NCBI GenBank assembly: GCA_963747735.1 | Contig: CAVVGE010000008.1 | Coordinates: forward strand, 259,700-323,699 | From: AP-15 sp963747735 | GTDB lineage: Bacteria; Pseudomonadota; Alphaproteobacteria; ATCC43930; CGMCC-115725 | DNA length: 64,000 nucleotides | Direction of reading: 5' to 3' | Part shown: piece by piece, positions 56,057 to 64,000 of the stretch | How positions within the stretch are numbered: position 1 is the first letter of the stretch | Layout: the number at the start of each line of letters is the position of its first letter | Notes under the pieces: generated by a model | The model's input: only the letters and a program-made list of their open reading frames with translations | Told to the model about the DNA's origin: nothing | Databases searched by the model: none | Position numbers and translations under genes: made by a program

Positions 56057-57910
56057 ATGAACAGGAGAACGCTGCTGAGACTGGTGGCAACCGGCTCCCT
56101 CCTCGTGGGTGGCCCGCTTTCGCCGGAATCGTCCGCAAGCCCTGCCGACGCCGTGCCAGGCATGAAAAGGCGACGGCTGCGCCCGACTGATCCCGGCTGG
56201 CCCAGCGCCGCGGCATGGGATCAGCTCAAAGCGGCAGTAGGTGGACGCCTTATCAAAATCGAATCACCGCTTGGGGCATGCGCAGGCGATCCGGGCACCT
56301 CCGCCTGCCAGCAACTGCTGCGCAACCTGCGTGACCCATTCTTTATCGGCGACCAACCCTGGGCCACGCAAAGCACCGGCTGGGTCGATGCCTGGATGTC
56401 GGCGCCGAGTGTCTACGCAGTGGCCGCGAAGACCGACGCAGATGTTGCAGCTGCGGTGAACTTTGCGCGTGACCACCGGCTGCGGCTCGTCGTGAAAGGG
56501 GGCGGGCACAGTTATCTGGGCACGTCGAACGCGCCCGATTCGCTGCTGATCTGGACGCGCCCGATGGATGAGATCGTGCTGCACGACGATTTTGTGCCGC
56601 AGGGATGCACAGCGGCGCCGCAGCCGGCCGTGTCGGTCGGTGCGGGTGCGATCTGGCTGCATGTCTACGACGCCGTGACCACCAAGGCCGGGCGCTACGT
56701 CCAGGGTGGCGGGTGCACGACAGTTGGCGTCGCAGGGCTGATCCAGAGCGGCGGCTTCGGCAGTTTTTCGAAGAATTACGGCTCCGCCGCGGCGTCCCTG
56801 CTTGAGGCCGAGGTGGTGACCGCCGATGGGAAGGCGCGGGTGGCCAACGCCTGCACGGACCCCGACCTGTTCTGGGCGCTCAAAGGAGGCGGCGGCGGCA
56901 GTTTTGGGGTCGTGACCCGGCTGACGCTGAAGACGCACAAACTGGCGGACCGGGCGGGCGCGGCGATCTTTACCGTTAAGGCGATGTCGGGCGTCGCGTT
57001 TCGCGACCTGATCCGCAAATTTGTCGGCGTCTATGCGGAGCGGCTGTGCAATCCGCATTGGGGTGAGAGCGTCCATTTCCAACGCGACGATGCGCTCTCG
57101 GTCGCGATGGTGTCGCACGGGCTGGACAAAGCGGCAGCGCAGGCGGCATGGCAGCCGTTCCTCGATTGGATCGCCGCGTCGCCGCAGGACTACCGGCTGT
57201 CCCGCAAGCCGGTCATCGCCGACATGCCCGCACGCAACTGGTGGGACGCCGAGTTTCACAAGAAATATTTGCCCGACACGATCATTAGCGACCCGCGGCC
57301 GAACGCGCGTTCCGACGACTTTTCGTGGAGCGGCGACCACGACCAGATCGGCGCGTTCTGGCACGGCTACGAGTCGTTGTGGCTACCCGCCTCGCTGCTC
57401 CAGGCGAACCAGCGAGACCGGATCGCCGACGCGCTGTTTGCGGCCACCCGGCATTGGGGGCTGCAAGTGCACTTCAACAAAGGGCTCGCCGGATCGCCGG
57501 ACGACGCGATCGCCGCGGCGCGCGACACCGCAACCAACCCGGCCGTGCTCGACGCCTTTGGCTTGGCGATCATTGGCGGCTTCGGCCCGCCCGCCTATCC
57601 CGGCATCCCCGGTTACACGCCCGATCTCGCCGAGGCACGCGCCGAGTCGGTGGCGATCGGCAACGCCATGGGCGAGCTGGGGCGGGTCGTGCCGGAGCTG
57701 GCCGCCTACGTCTCGGAAAGCAGTTTTTTCGAAAAGGACTGGCAGCACTCGTATTGGGGCGCAAATTACAAACGGCTCAAGGCGGTCAAGGCGAAATATG
57801 ATCCGGACGGCCTGTTCTTCGTCCACCACGGCGTCGGCAGCGAAGACTGGACCGAAGACGGTTTTGAAAGGCGTGATGCAACAGGCGCGTCCGTCCGACC
57901 CGGCAAATAG
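56057..57910 (+). CDS. FAD-linked oxidase, BBE (berberine-bridge-like) type, exported
   Basis: 617 residues. The N-terminus NRRTLLRLVATGSLLVGG has a twin-Arg and hydrophobic stretch, so Tat export of the folded flavoprotein is likely. The FAD_binding_4 domain shows RLRLVVKGGGHSYLGTSNAP (His for covalent FAD) and YVQGGGCTTVGVAGLIQSGG with the Cys that in BBE enzymes makes a second covalent bond; the C-terminal BBE motif is SYWGANYKRLKAVKAKYDPD-like. Substrate unknown (sugar or alkaloid-like oxidations in relatives). No obvious operon partner. Confidence 0.88.
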   Translation: MNRRTLLRLVATGSLLVGGPLSPESSASPADAVPGMKRRRLRPTDPGWPSAAAWDQLKAAVGGRLIKIESPLGACAGDPGTSACQQLLRNLRDPFFIGDQPWATQSTGWVDAWMSAPSVYAVAAKTDADVAAAVNFARDHRLRLVVKGGGHSYLGTSNAPDSLLIWTRPMDEIVLHDDFVPQGCTAAPQPAVSVGAGAIWLHVYDAVTTKAGRYVQGGGCTTVGVAGLIQSGGFGSFSKNYGSAAASLLEAEVVTADGKARVANACTDPDLFWALKGGGGGSFGVVTRLTLKTHKLADRAGAAIFTVKAMSGVAFRDLIRKFVGVYAERLCNPHWGESVHFQRDDALSVAMVSHGLDKAAAQAAWQPFLDWIAASPQDYRLSRKPVIADMPARNWWDAEFHKKYLPDTIISDPRPNARSDDFSWSGDHDQIGAFWHGYESLWLPASLLQANQRDRIADALFAATRHWGLQVHFNKGLAGSPDDAIAAARDTATNPAVLDAFGLAIIGGFGPPAYPGIPGYTPDLAEARAESVAIGNAMGELGRVVPELAAYVSESSFFEKDWQHSYWGANYKRLKAVKAKYDPDGLFFVHHGVGSEDWTEDGFERRDATGASVRPGK

Positions 57911-58183
57911 AGGGCATCGTGTCGACTGCGGTGGTGACGGTCGGATAAAGAGCGGCGGATCTGGTCGGATATCCGAAGAAAATAAAATTCGGCTAGCGGC
58001 GCTGAGTTTCGCGATCGACGGGCATAGGAGTGTTACGGGTGAGCGCCTCGCCAGGCAATTGAGCGAATGAGCGCGCGAGCCGAGTAGGCGCAATCACCTT
58101 CACCCGCTCGGCCGTCATCAACAGGCTCGTCAGACAGCCGACTGTTTGGTTTCCCCATCCTTGGCGAGGGCGTCCCGCAGATT

Positions 58184-58211
58184 GTCTAACATAAAGGACG
58201 TTATGTTAGGC
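58184..58211. repeat. dif-like inverted repeat upstream of the integrase
   Basis: Left arm CTAACATAA (58186-58194), centre AGGACG (58195-58200), right arm TTATGTTAG (58201-58209). With two more bases each side the arms are 11 nt and match at 10 positions. TTATGTTA is the XerD half-site core. An 11-6-11 layout is the standard tyrosine-recombinase core site. It lies 66 bp upstream of the integrase start and could be its recombination site or an operator. Confidence 0.65.
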
Positions 58212-58276
58212 TAAAGCGCGCGATCGGGGGAGGGTGCGATGCGGGGGCTCGGATTCGCCTATTATAAGGTGTCGCG

Positions 58277-59359
58277 GTGAGCCAGGATCGGGGTCGGTTG
58301 CCGACCGTGGTCGAGAGCACGGCGCCGGTCGCGACGGCAACGCTGCGCAGTGCGCTGGTCGTGCCGGCGATGATTGCCGAGGCCGGCAACCGGGCGTCGC
58401 GTCGGTTTCTCGAGTTTTTCGCCGCCTCGATCGAGAACGACAACACAAGGCTGGCCTATCACCGCGCGGTCTGCTCGTTCTTCGCGTGGATCGAGGAGCA
58501 CGGCATCGGCGAGCTCGCCGATATCGAGCCGTTCCACGTCGCCGCCTATCTGAAGGCGCTGCGGGTATCAGAGGCCGGCGATCGCGCGATCCGGGAGCGC
58601 GCCGCGGCGCGGCCGACCGTCAAGCAGCACCTGGCGGCGATCCGCATGCTGTTCGACTGGCTCGTCGTCGGCCAGGTGCTGGCGATCAACCCGGCGCATG
58701 CGGTGCGCGGCCCCAAGCACGTCGTCAAGCGCGGCAAGACGCCGGTCTTGAGCGAGGACCAGGCGCGCCGACTGCTCGCCAGCATCAAGGTGACAAAAAC
58801 CGTCAAGGCCGAGGACGGATTCGAGCGGGAGGTGCCGTCGCTCGTCGGGCTGCGCGACCGCGCGCTGATCGGCGTCATGGTCTACAGCTTTGCGCGGATC
58901 AGCGCCGTCGTTGGGATGGAGGTCGAGGACTATTTTGCCAACGGCAAGCGCTGGTGGCTGCGGCTGCACGAGAAAGGCGGCAAGCGCCACGACATGCCGG
59001 CGCACCACAAGCTCGAGCAGTTCCTCGACAAATATCTCGACGCCGCCGGCATCCGCGACAGCGGCAAGACCCCCCTATTCCGCTCGGCCCTCGGCCGGAC
59101 CGGAATCCTGACCGACCGGCCGATGCATCGCATCGACGCCTACCAGATGGTGCGCGGCCGCACCGCCGCGGCCGGCCTGAAGGGCAAGCTCGGCTGCCAC
59201 GTGTTCCGCGCGACCGGCATAACCGCCTACCTCGAGGCTGGCGGCACGCTCGAAAACGCCCAGGCCATGGCCGCGCACGAAAGCCCGCGCACCACCAAGC
59301 TCTACGACCGCACCGGCGACCAGATCACGCTCGACGAGGTCGAGCGGATTCAGATTTAG
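58277..59359 (+). CDS. Tyrosine-type site-specific recombinase/integrase
   Basis: 360 residues from GTG 58277. The N-terminal SAM-like core-binding domain (LEFFAASIENDNTRLAYHRA, VCSFFAWIEEHG) is followed by the catalytic domain with all residues: Arg in VYSFARISAVVGMEVED, Lys in LHEKGGKRHDMPAHH, H-x-x-R in GCHVFRATGITAYLEAGG, His in QAMAAHESPRTTKLYD and the nucleophile Tyr in TTKLYDRTGD. Uninterrupted, unlike most mobile genes here. No excisionase is seen next to it. It may have mobilised part of the accessory region. Confidence 0.92.
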   Translation: MSQDRGRLPTVVESTAPVATATLRSALVVPAMIAEAGNRASRRFLEFFAASIENDNTRLAYHRAVCSFFAWIEEHGIGELADIEPFHVAAYLKALRVSEAGDRAIRERAAARPTVKQHLAAIRMLFDWLVVGQVLAINPAHAVRGPKHVVKRGKTPVLSEDQARRLLASIKVTKTVKAEDGFEREVPSLVGLRDRALIGVMVYSFARISAVVGMEVEDYFANGKRWWLRLHEKGGKRHDMPAHHKLEQFLDKYLDAAGIRDSGKTPLFRSALGRTGILTDRPMHRIDAYQMVRGRTAAAGLKGKLGCHVFRATGITAYLEAGGTLENAQAMAAHESPRTTKLYDRTGDQITLDEVERIQI

Positions 59360-59413
59360 TATAGGAACCCTGCCGTCAGAAGTGATGGCGCGACGCTGCA
59401 GGGCCTGAGCGAT

Positions 59414-60256
59414 TTAGCCGTTGACGCGCCGCATGATCGCGGCCCATCGGTCGACAATCGGCAGCACCGCATCCGCTTTCTGAGGAGAAAACGACGCCAC
59501 AACGCGCGCCACTCCTAAGTCGGCGAGGCGCTTGACCCGATCAAGATCTTCGCCGAGGCCAAACGAGGTGATCTCGATGGAAGCCGGATCGCGGCCGGCT
59601 TCCCGGGCCATTTCGCGGAATTTCGGCAGAACCTCGGTAACATCGCCTCGGGCGGTTGGAATCCAGCCATCACCGTAGCGGATGGCGCGGCGTGCACCAT
59701 ACGGGAAGGCGCCGCCGACATAAATCGGCGGGTGTGGTTTCTGCACCGGTTTGGGCCTGGCGATCATTGGATCGAAATTGACGAACTCGCCGTGATATTC
59801 CGCGGGCTCTTTTGTCCAGATTTCCTTCATCGCCTCGATCGCCTCACGGACCCGTTTGAAGCGGGTCGCGTAGACGGTGCCGTGATCTTCCATTTCATCC
59901 TGATTCCAGCCGCCGCCGATGCCGAACAGAAAGCGCCCCTTACTGACTTGGTCGAGCGAGGCGACCAGTTTGGCGGTCTGGATCGTGTCGCGCTGCTGTA
60001 CGAGCGCCACGCCCGTGCCGAGCTTGATGGTTTTGGTCGCCTGGCCGACCGCGGCCAGCACCACGAACGGATCCATGGCGTCGTAATACGGTTTGGGTAG
60101 CTCGCCGCCTCCCGAAAATGGCGTCTTGCGGGAAAGCGGGATGTGCGAGTGCTCCGGCGCCCACATCAACTCGAAGCCGCGCTCTTCGAGAGCGAGGGCC
60201 AGCTCCGTCGCCGATATCGAGTAGTCGGTAAAAAACATCGCGCCGCCGAAACGCAT
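59414..60256 (-). CDS. LLM-class F420-type oxidoreductase
   Basis: 280 residues starting MRFGGAMFFTDYSISATELA. ERGFELMWAPEHSHIPLSR, TKTIKLGTGVALVQQRDTIQ, VSKGRFLFGIGGGWNQDEME and KPHPPIYVGGAFPYGARRAI identify the TIGR03619-type LLM group. It is the third LLM gene in the window and the closest in style to 3774-4601. Transcribed toward the integrase. Confidence 0.9.
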   Translation of the reverse strand: MRFGGAMFFTDYSISATELALALEERGFELMWAPEHSHIPLSRKTPFSGGGELPKPYYDAMDPFVVLAAVGQATKTIKLGTGVALVQQRDTIQTAKLVASLDQVSKGRFLFGIGGGWNQDEMEDHGTVYATRFKRVREAIEAMKEIWTKEPAEYHGEFVNFDPMIARPKPVQKPHPPIYVGGAFPYGARRAIRYGDGWIPTARGDVTEVLPKFREMAREAGRDPASIEITSFGLGEDLDRVKRLADLGVARVVASFSPQKADAVLPIVDRWAAIMRRVNG

Positions 60257-60675
60257 GCTGTTCCCCGTTGCGATGGCTCGTCTGGTCGCGGGAAGTTAAC
60301 CGGTGGAGCGAGCCGGTGCCATTGATTACCTTCGGCGCGTGAACCGCAGCCGCCATCCGCCGGAGGTTCATACAGGAATGAAAGCCCAATACGATCGGCG
60401 AGCGGCTGGGTCGGCAAATCGGATTATGAAGGGACCTTCGCGGAGCGTGCGGCAACGACGGTGTTGCGCCGACAGCCGACCTCGGTGCCACCGCTATTGC
60501 CGCGCAAAGCAACAAGCCCTGCCCTCCGCGCGCGAGCGGTCTCCGCGAGGCCGAGGTAGGGGCCCGCGCGACCGATCGCAACCGGCAGCGATCACCCGTA
60601 TACAGATTGCTCGGGTTTTCCGCGAGCCAAGCATTGGCCTGGGGCTACGCGACGCGGTGTTTGGCTTTCGTCAAC
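60257..60675. other. Intergenic stretch, nothing recognised
   Basis: 419 bp between two minus-strand genes. Frames on both strands show no conserved motif and no hairpin stands out. Confidence 0.4.
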
Positions 60676-62271
60676 TCATTTATCGAGCCAGATCGTCGCC
60701 AAATCCTGATTGACGTAATGGCTGGGGCTGATCTTCCAACCTTTGACGTAGCTCCGATACGCAACGATCCGATAGCGCCATAAGAGGAAAATCTCGTGTA
60801 CCTGGGTGTCGAGCACGTACCTCTCGAATTCGCGCATCAATTCGCGCTGCTTGGCAAAATCGGTTTCGCGCAGCAGCCTGTCATAAATCTCGACCTCGGC
60901 GTCGTCCTCGTAGTTGCCGTAGTTCGAGCTGGAGACCGAGTGCGGTAGGAACTTGGTGCCGTCGAGCAGTGGGTTGACAATGGTCTGGCAGTCGCCATCG
61001 ACAAAAGCCGCGAAATCCTCGTTGCGCACCGCCTCGCTGAATGGCCCTGTCGGCAGCACCCTTTGCGTCACCTTGACGCCGATCTTGCTCCATTGGTCGA
61101 TGACCCACAGCCCATTGAACTTGTAAGGCTGATCGACGTTGCGGTTGAGTAGCTCGAAGCTGAGATGCTCCTGCCCCGCTTCCTTGAGAAGGCGTTTTGC
61201 CTCGGCGCGCGATTTGTCGATGTCGGGCCACCAGCCAGCAAGTTGCTGCAGCTCTTCCTTAGTCGCCGCGAGCGGCGAGCCGGGAAACGCCACGCCGCCG
61301 ACCGTGTGCATCACCGAGATCTTCGCCATCGCCATCGCCCCGCCCCAACGATCGATCGCCAAGGTCAACGCTCGGCGGACCCGGACATCGTCAAACGGCT
61401 TATATTTATGGTTGAGGGTAATCGGGTTGCCACAATTCCAGTCGCTTTCCTGCACCGCGATCTTGTCGCCGAGATCGGCTTTTAATTCATCGCGGGTCGC
61501 CGGCGGAAAGCCGCGGAACTCGATCATTGCGCGGTCGGCGCGGATCGCCGCGACCCGTGTCGCCTGCTTTTCGGCGAAAATCCCGGTGAAGCCGTCGAGA
61601 TAAGGCAGACCAGAGTGGTAGTAATCTGGGTTGCGCACTCCTGAGATCGACTGCCCGGTCACGTATTCCTTAAAACGGAAAGGGCCCGAGCCGCGGATAT
61701 TCTTCTCGTACCAATGCGCGTCGCGGTCGAGAACCTGCTTTTGGTAGATAAAGGCATAGGGGTCGGCGAGCGCCGGCAGAAACGCGCCGGTCGCGTATTT
61801 GAGGCGAAAAACGACCGTGCGCGGGTCGGTCGCCCCGATCTTCTCGATCATCGCGTAATAGCCCCGACGCGGGCTGATGACCCCGGATGGCGGGTTGACG
61901 ATGTGGTTCCAGCTCGCCGCGACGTCGTTCGCGGTCAGCGTCGAGCCGTCGGAGAATTTGACATTGTCGCGGATCGTGAAGGTCCAAGTGCGGCCGCCAT
62001 CGGTCGGCTCCGGCATGGTCGTGCAGACATCGCAAACGAAGTGCGTCGTGTTGGATGGATTTTCGGGGTCGGCCCGAATCAGCACGCTGTAGAACGGTGC
62101 TACCGCATGGATCGTCGCAAAGGTGGCCTCGCGGTGCCCGTCAAAGCTTGGCGGCGCGTCGGCGGGAATCATGTAGGTCAGCGTTCCCCCGCGTTTCGCC
62201 ATTTCGTCAGCGAATGTCGGCCCGCTTGCCGCCAACAGGATCGTGACGCTTGCCGCCACTGCTCGACGCAT
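60676..62271 (-). CDS. ABC transporter substrate-binding protein, peptide/nickel type (SBP_bac_5)
   Basis: 531 residues from ATG 62271, preceded by GGGGGAGA. The signal peptide RRAVAASVTILLAASGPTFA is followed by GGTLTYMIPADAPPSFDGHR and the family motif RTWTFTIRDNVKFSDGSTLT, NDVAASWNHIVNPP; then RFKEYVTGQSISGVRNPDYY and VRVRRALTLAIDRWGG. It captures oligopeptide-like ligands in the periplasm. Permease and ATPase genes are not adjacent in this window. Confidence 0.92.
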   Translation of the reverse strand: MRRAVAASVTILLAASGPTFADEMAKRGGTLTYMIPADAPPSFDGHREATFATIHAVAPFYSVLIRADPENPSNTTHFVCDVCTTMPEPTDGGRTWTFTIRDNVKFSDGSTLTANDVAASWNHIVNPPSGVISPRRGYYAMIEKIGATDPRTVVFRLKYATGAFLPALADPYAFIYQKQVLDRDAHWYEKNIRGSGPFRFKEYVTGQSISGVRNPDYYHSGLPYLDGFTGIFAEKQATRVAAIRADRAMIEFRGFPPATRDELKADLGDKIAVQESDWNCGNPITLNHKYKPFDDVRVRRALTLAIDRWGGAMAMAKISVMHTVGGVAFPGSPLAATKEELQQLAGWWPDIDKSRAEAKRLLKEAGQEHLSFELLNRNVDQPYKFNGLWVIDQWSKIGVKVTQRVLPTGPFSEAVRNEDFAAFVDGDCQTIVNPLLDGTKFLPHSVSSSNYGNYEDDAEVEIYDRLLRETDFAKQRELMREFERYVLDTQVHEIFLLWRYRIVAYRSYVKGWKISPSHYVNQDLATIWLDK

Positions 62272-62871
62272 CGCCGTCTCCCCCGCAGTTCTCCTGGTTG
62301 TACCGTTGTTCGTCAACGTGTGAAACCGCCTCAACTGCCTCAGTGTCACTCGTCCTTCGAGATGCGACCTATCGGCCGCTCAGGAATGAGGGCGGCCGGA
62401 GGAATCGCACGGGAAACTCCTCATCCTGGCAGACGTGGACGCGAGTGCTCTCCCATTGGCGAAGAGATGCAATCGCCGCCGTGACAGGCCCCGTCCTATG
62501 TTGAGCTGGTGCTCGATCGGTAGCCGAACAGAGGCCATGTGTGGTTGGGAAGTTGGGGAACCACGCCGGCAGCCCTGGTCGAGGACCGGATCCTCCGCGC
62601 GAGGCCAGCAGTTTCCCCTTGCCAAGAAGTCCTTGGCCTCACCTTGCTGCAAGTGCCGCTCGCCTGTGCCTACGAGGCAATCTGGTGACCACTGCCCCTC
62701 CCCAAGGGAAGGTCGGCATTGGGGCAGATGCCGCTGTCAGTGTCGACGGACGCGAGTGGCCTGAATCTGTCGGCTACCAGGCCCACATTTTGGCAGGCTG
62801 TGGATAATTGTAGCGCACGACAGGAATGGGCTACGTTCCGAGGCGACATTCTTGATGTGGGGAGACCGCCT
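62272..62871. other. Intergenic stretch, nothing recognised
   Basis: 600 bp between divergent genes. It should hold both promoters. ORFs on either strand look like shadows, and I see no RNA gene or repeat. Confidence 0.4.
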
Positions 62872-63612
62872 TTGAAACATAAACTTCCTGCCTGGTTGCT
62901 GATCCTCAGCGCAATAGCGGCTGCGCCGGTGGCAGTCGCGGAGACCGCTCCGAGATACGCGGCGATTGTCGCCGCTCCCGACCGAAGCGCCGCGGACCAC
63001 AAACTCGATACCAATCGCGCGCCGGCGCAATGGTTGGCGTTCATCGGTGCCAAGCCCGGCATGAACATCTTCGACATTTTCGCGGTGTACGGCTGGAAAG
63101 CGGAATTGTTGGCACGCGCCGTCGCGCCGAGCGGCAAAGTGTATGCGCAAAATTCGGAAGCAGCCTTTGCCCGCGTCAAAGACCGTCTTGCGGTGCGGCT
63201 CAAGACGCCTGCGGGCGGCAATATTGTCTCCGCGGTGCGACCGTTCGAAGATCCTGCACCACCGGACATGCGTAATTTTGATTCCGTAACATTCTTTTAT
63301 GCCTATCACGATATCACGTACCTCGGTGTCGACCGCACCAAGATGCTCAAGGCGATCTATACTGCGTTAAAGCCAGGCGGCGAATTCGTTGTCGGCGATT
63401 ACTCGGCCAAGCCCGGCGCCGGCACAAGCGTCGTGCGGACCCTGCACCGTTCGGACGAAGCGCTGGTTACAGCTGAGATCGAGGCGGCCGGGTTCAAATT
63501 GACCGATCACGGTGATTTCTTGCGCGTTCCTGGAGATGCGCGCGACACCCCCTCGCATAGCGCGGCTCAACCGGTCGATATCTATTTGCTAAAATTTCGC
63601 AAACCCGGCTGA
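62872..63612 (+). CDS. Secreted class I SAM-methyltransferase-like protein
   Basis: A TTG start at 62872 with GGGGAGA 7 nt upstream gives 246 residues; the open frame extends further but is not conserved. The N-terminus KHKLPAWLLILSAIAAAPVA is a signal peptide. The Rossmann part includes LAFIGAKPGMNIFDIFAVYG (motif I region, with the usual D-x-G-x-G degenerated to DIFAVYG), YTALKPGGEFVVGDYSAKPG and EALVTAEIEAAGFKLTDHGD. Exported methyltransferase-like proteins of this kind are widespread in proteobacteria with unknown function; the altered glycine loop makes activity uncertain. Confidence 0.78.
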   Translation: MKHKLPAWLLILSAIAAAPVAVAETAPRYAAIVAAPDRSAADHKLDTNRAPAQWLAFIGAKPGMNIFDIFAVYGWKAELLARAVAPSGKVYAQNSEAAFARVKDRLAVRLKTPAGGNIVSAVRPFEDPAPPDMRNFDSVTFFYAYHDITYLGVDRTKMLKAIYTALKPGGEFVVGDYSAKPGAGTSVVRTLHRSDEALVTAEIEAAGFKLTDHGDFLRVPGDARDTPSHSAAQPVDIYLLKFRKPG

Positions 63613-63791
63613 CGGAACAACCGATCCAAAGCCGGCCGAGCGGGAGGCGTGAGAACGCCGGAGCAGAAATTCCTCATTGGGGCTCGTTGCCCGCTTGGCC
63701 GGGACGGTAGGTCGATGTGGCCACCGCACGCCTGATCAGCGGCGTACGCTGGGCGATCTGGCCGTTCGCCGGACGTCCGCGTCGACCGTCG

Positions 63792-64000
63792 TTAGCGCTT
63801 GATCCCAGACAGGCCGTTCTGGATCCCGGCCTTCGCCCAGGGGCCCCACGGCATCGTGAAGAACTTGAACCCCTTCTGGACGAAGAAGTTCGCGTCCATC
63901 TCGGGCGGGATGAAATACATCCCGGCGGCGATGCCGCGCTTTGCGGCGGCTGCCGCGATTTTATCGAGCGCTCGCTGATAAGTGTCGCAGGCGTAGTCGA
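63792..64000 (-). CDS. HpcH/HpaI aldolase family protein, 3' end only
   Basis: The minus-strand frame entering at 64000 reads YQRALDKIAAAAAKRGIAAG, MYFIPPEMDANFFVQKGFKF, FTMPWGPWAKAGIQNGLSGI then KR and TAA (63792-63794). This is the C-terminal part of class II 2-keto acid aldolases / citrate lyase beta-like proteins of the HpcH/HpaI family. The rest lies outside the window. Confidence 0.75.
   Translation of the reverse strand, partial: DYACDTYQRALDKIAAAAAKRGIAAGMYFIPPEMDANFFVQKGFKFFTMPWGPWAKAGIQNGLSGIKR

Overview
The window looks like a chromosome segment of a high-GC alphaproteobacterium. A SciP-type CtrA regulator (DUF1153), a MucR/Ros zinc-finger regulator, a SecA with a C-terminal zinc tail, several F420-type LLM oxidoreductases and two PEP-CTERM-like exported proteins point that way. 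I cannot name the genus from sequence alone.

Layout. (1) 1-18,600 is mostly ordinary chromosome: a YghU-type GST, an amidohydrolase, a class III aminotransferase, two LLM oxidoreductases, a 2OG-Fe dioxygenase, an MFS transporter, a second GST, argJ, a parvulin isomerase and secA. Within it, 6.7-7.8 kb is a scar where a resolvase 5' half abuts a 5'-truncated SIR2-like gene. (2) 18,671-21,065 is a decayed 2.3-kb island in the 3' end of tRNA-Lys(CTT), bounded by a 58-bp direct repeat. (3) 21,161-23,880 returns to chromosome: an exported protein, tRNA-Ser(CGA), sciP, an SDR and a broken hpaB. (4) 23,880-45,080 is a mobile-element graveyard: two IS1380 copies (one split by a complete group II intron), two IS630 copies, IS1595, IS21, IS1182, a ParB pseudogene, broken sensor and resolvase pieces, and a few intact genes (mucR, rlpA-like, a class III cyclase with an amber codon, a solute-binding protein). 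(5) 45,174-55,599 is a defence block: a VapBC-like pair, then a complete type I-C CRISPR-Cas locus (cas3, cas5c, cas8c, cas7c, cas4, cas1, cas2) and an array of 20 identical repeats with 19 spacers. (6) 55,600-64,000 holds a BBE-type flavoprotein, an intact tyrosine recombinase preceded by a dif-like inverted repeat, a third LLM oxidoreductase, a peptide-type solute-binding protein, a secreted methyltransferase-like protein and the 3' end of an HpcH/HpaI aldolase.

Two observations stand out. First, the cas3-cas5 gap contains a degenerate CRISPR repeat that keeps the exact crRNA handle and a hairpin with a changed stem. It is followed by a spacer-like sequence whose first 14 bases match, apart from positions 6 and 12, two TTC-flanked sites upstream. 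One of these sites overlaps a sigma70-like promoter that precedes a 25-codon mini-ORF. This is the architecture of a CreTA/CreR-like Cascade-guarded module. Second, five transposase genes of five IS families each carry a 23-nt hairpin insertion, and both IS1380 copies carry a related 28-nt one. Each breaks the frame and removing it restores the frame exactly. The 23-mers are followed by GT in every case, usually at AG^GT. This suggests a mobile or mutational micro-palindrome.

Several otherwise good genes carry one-base indels in or near short homopolymers, so part of the apparent gene decay may be sequencing error.
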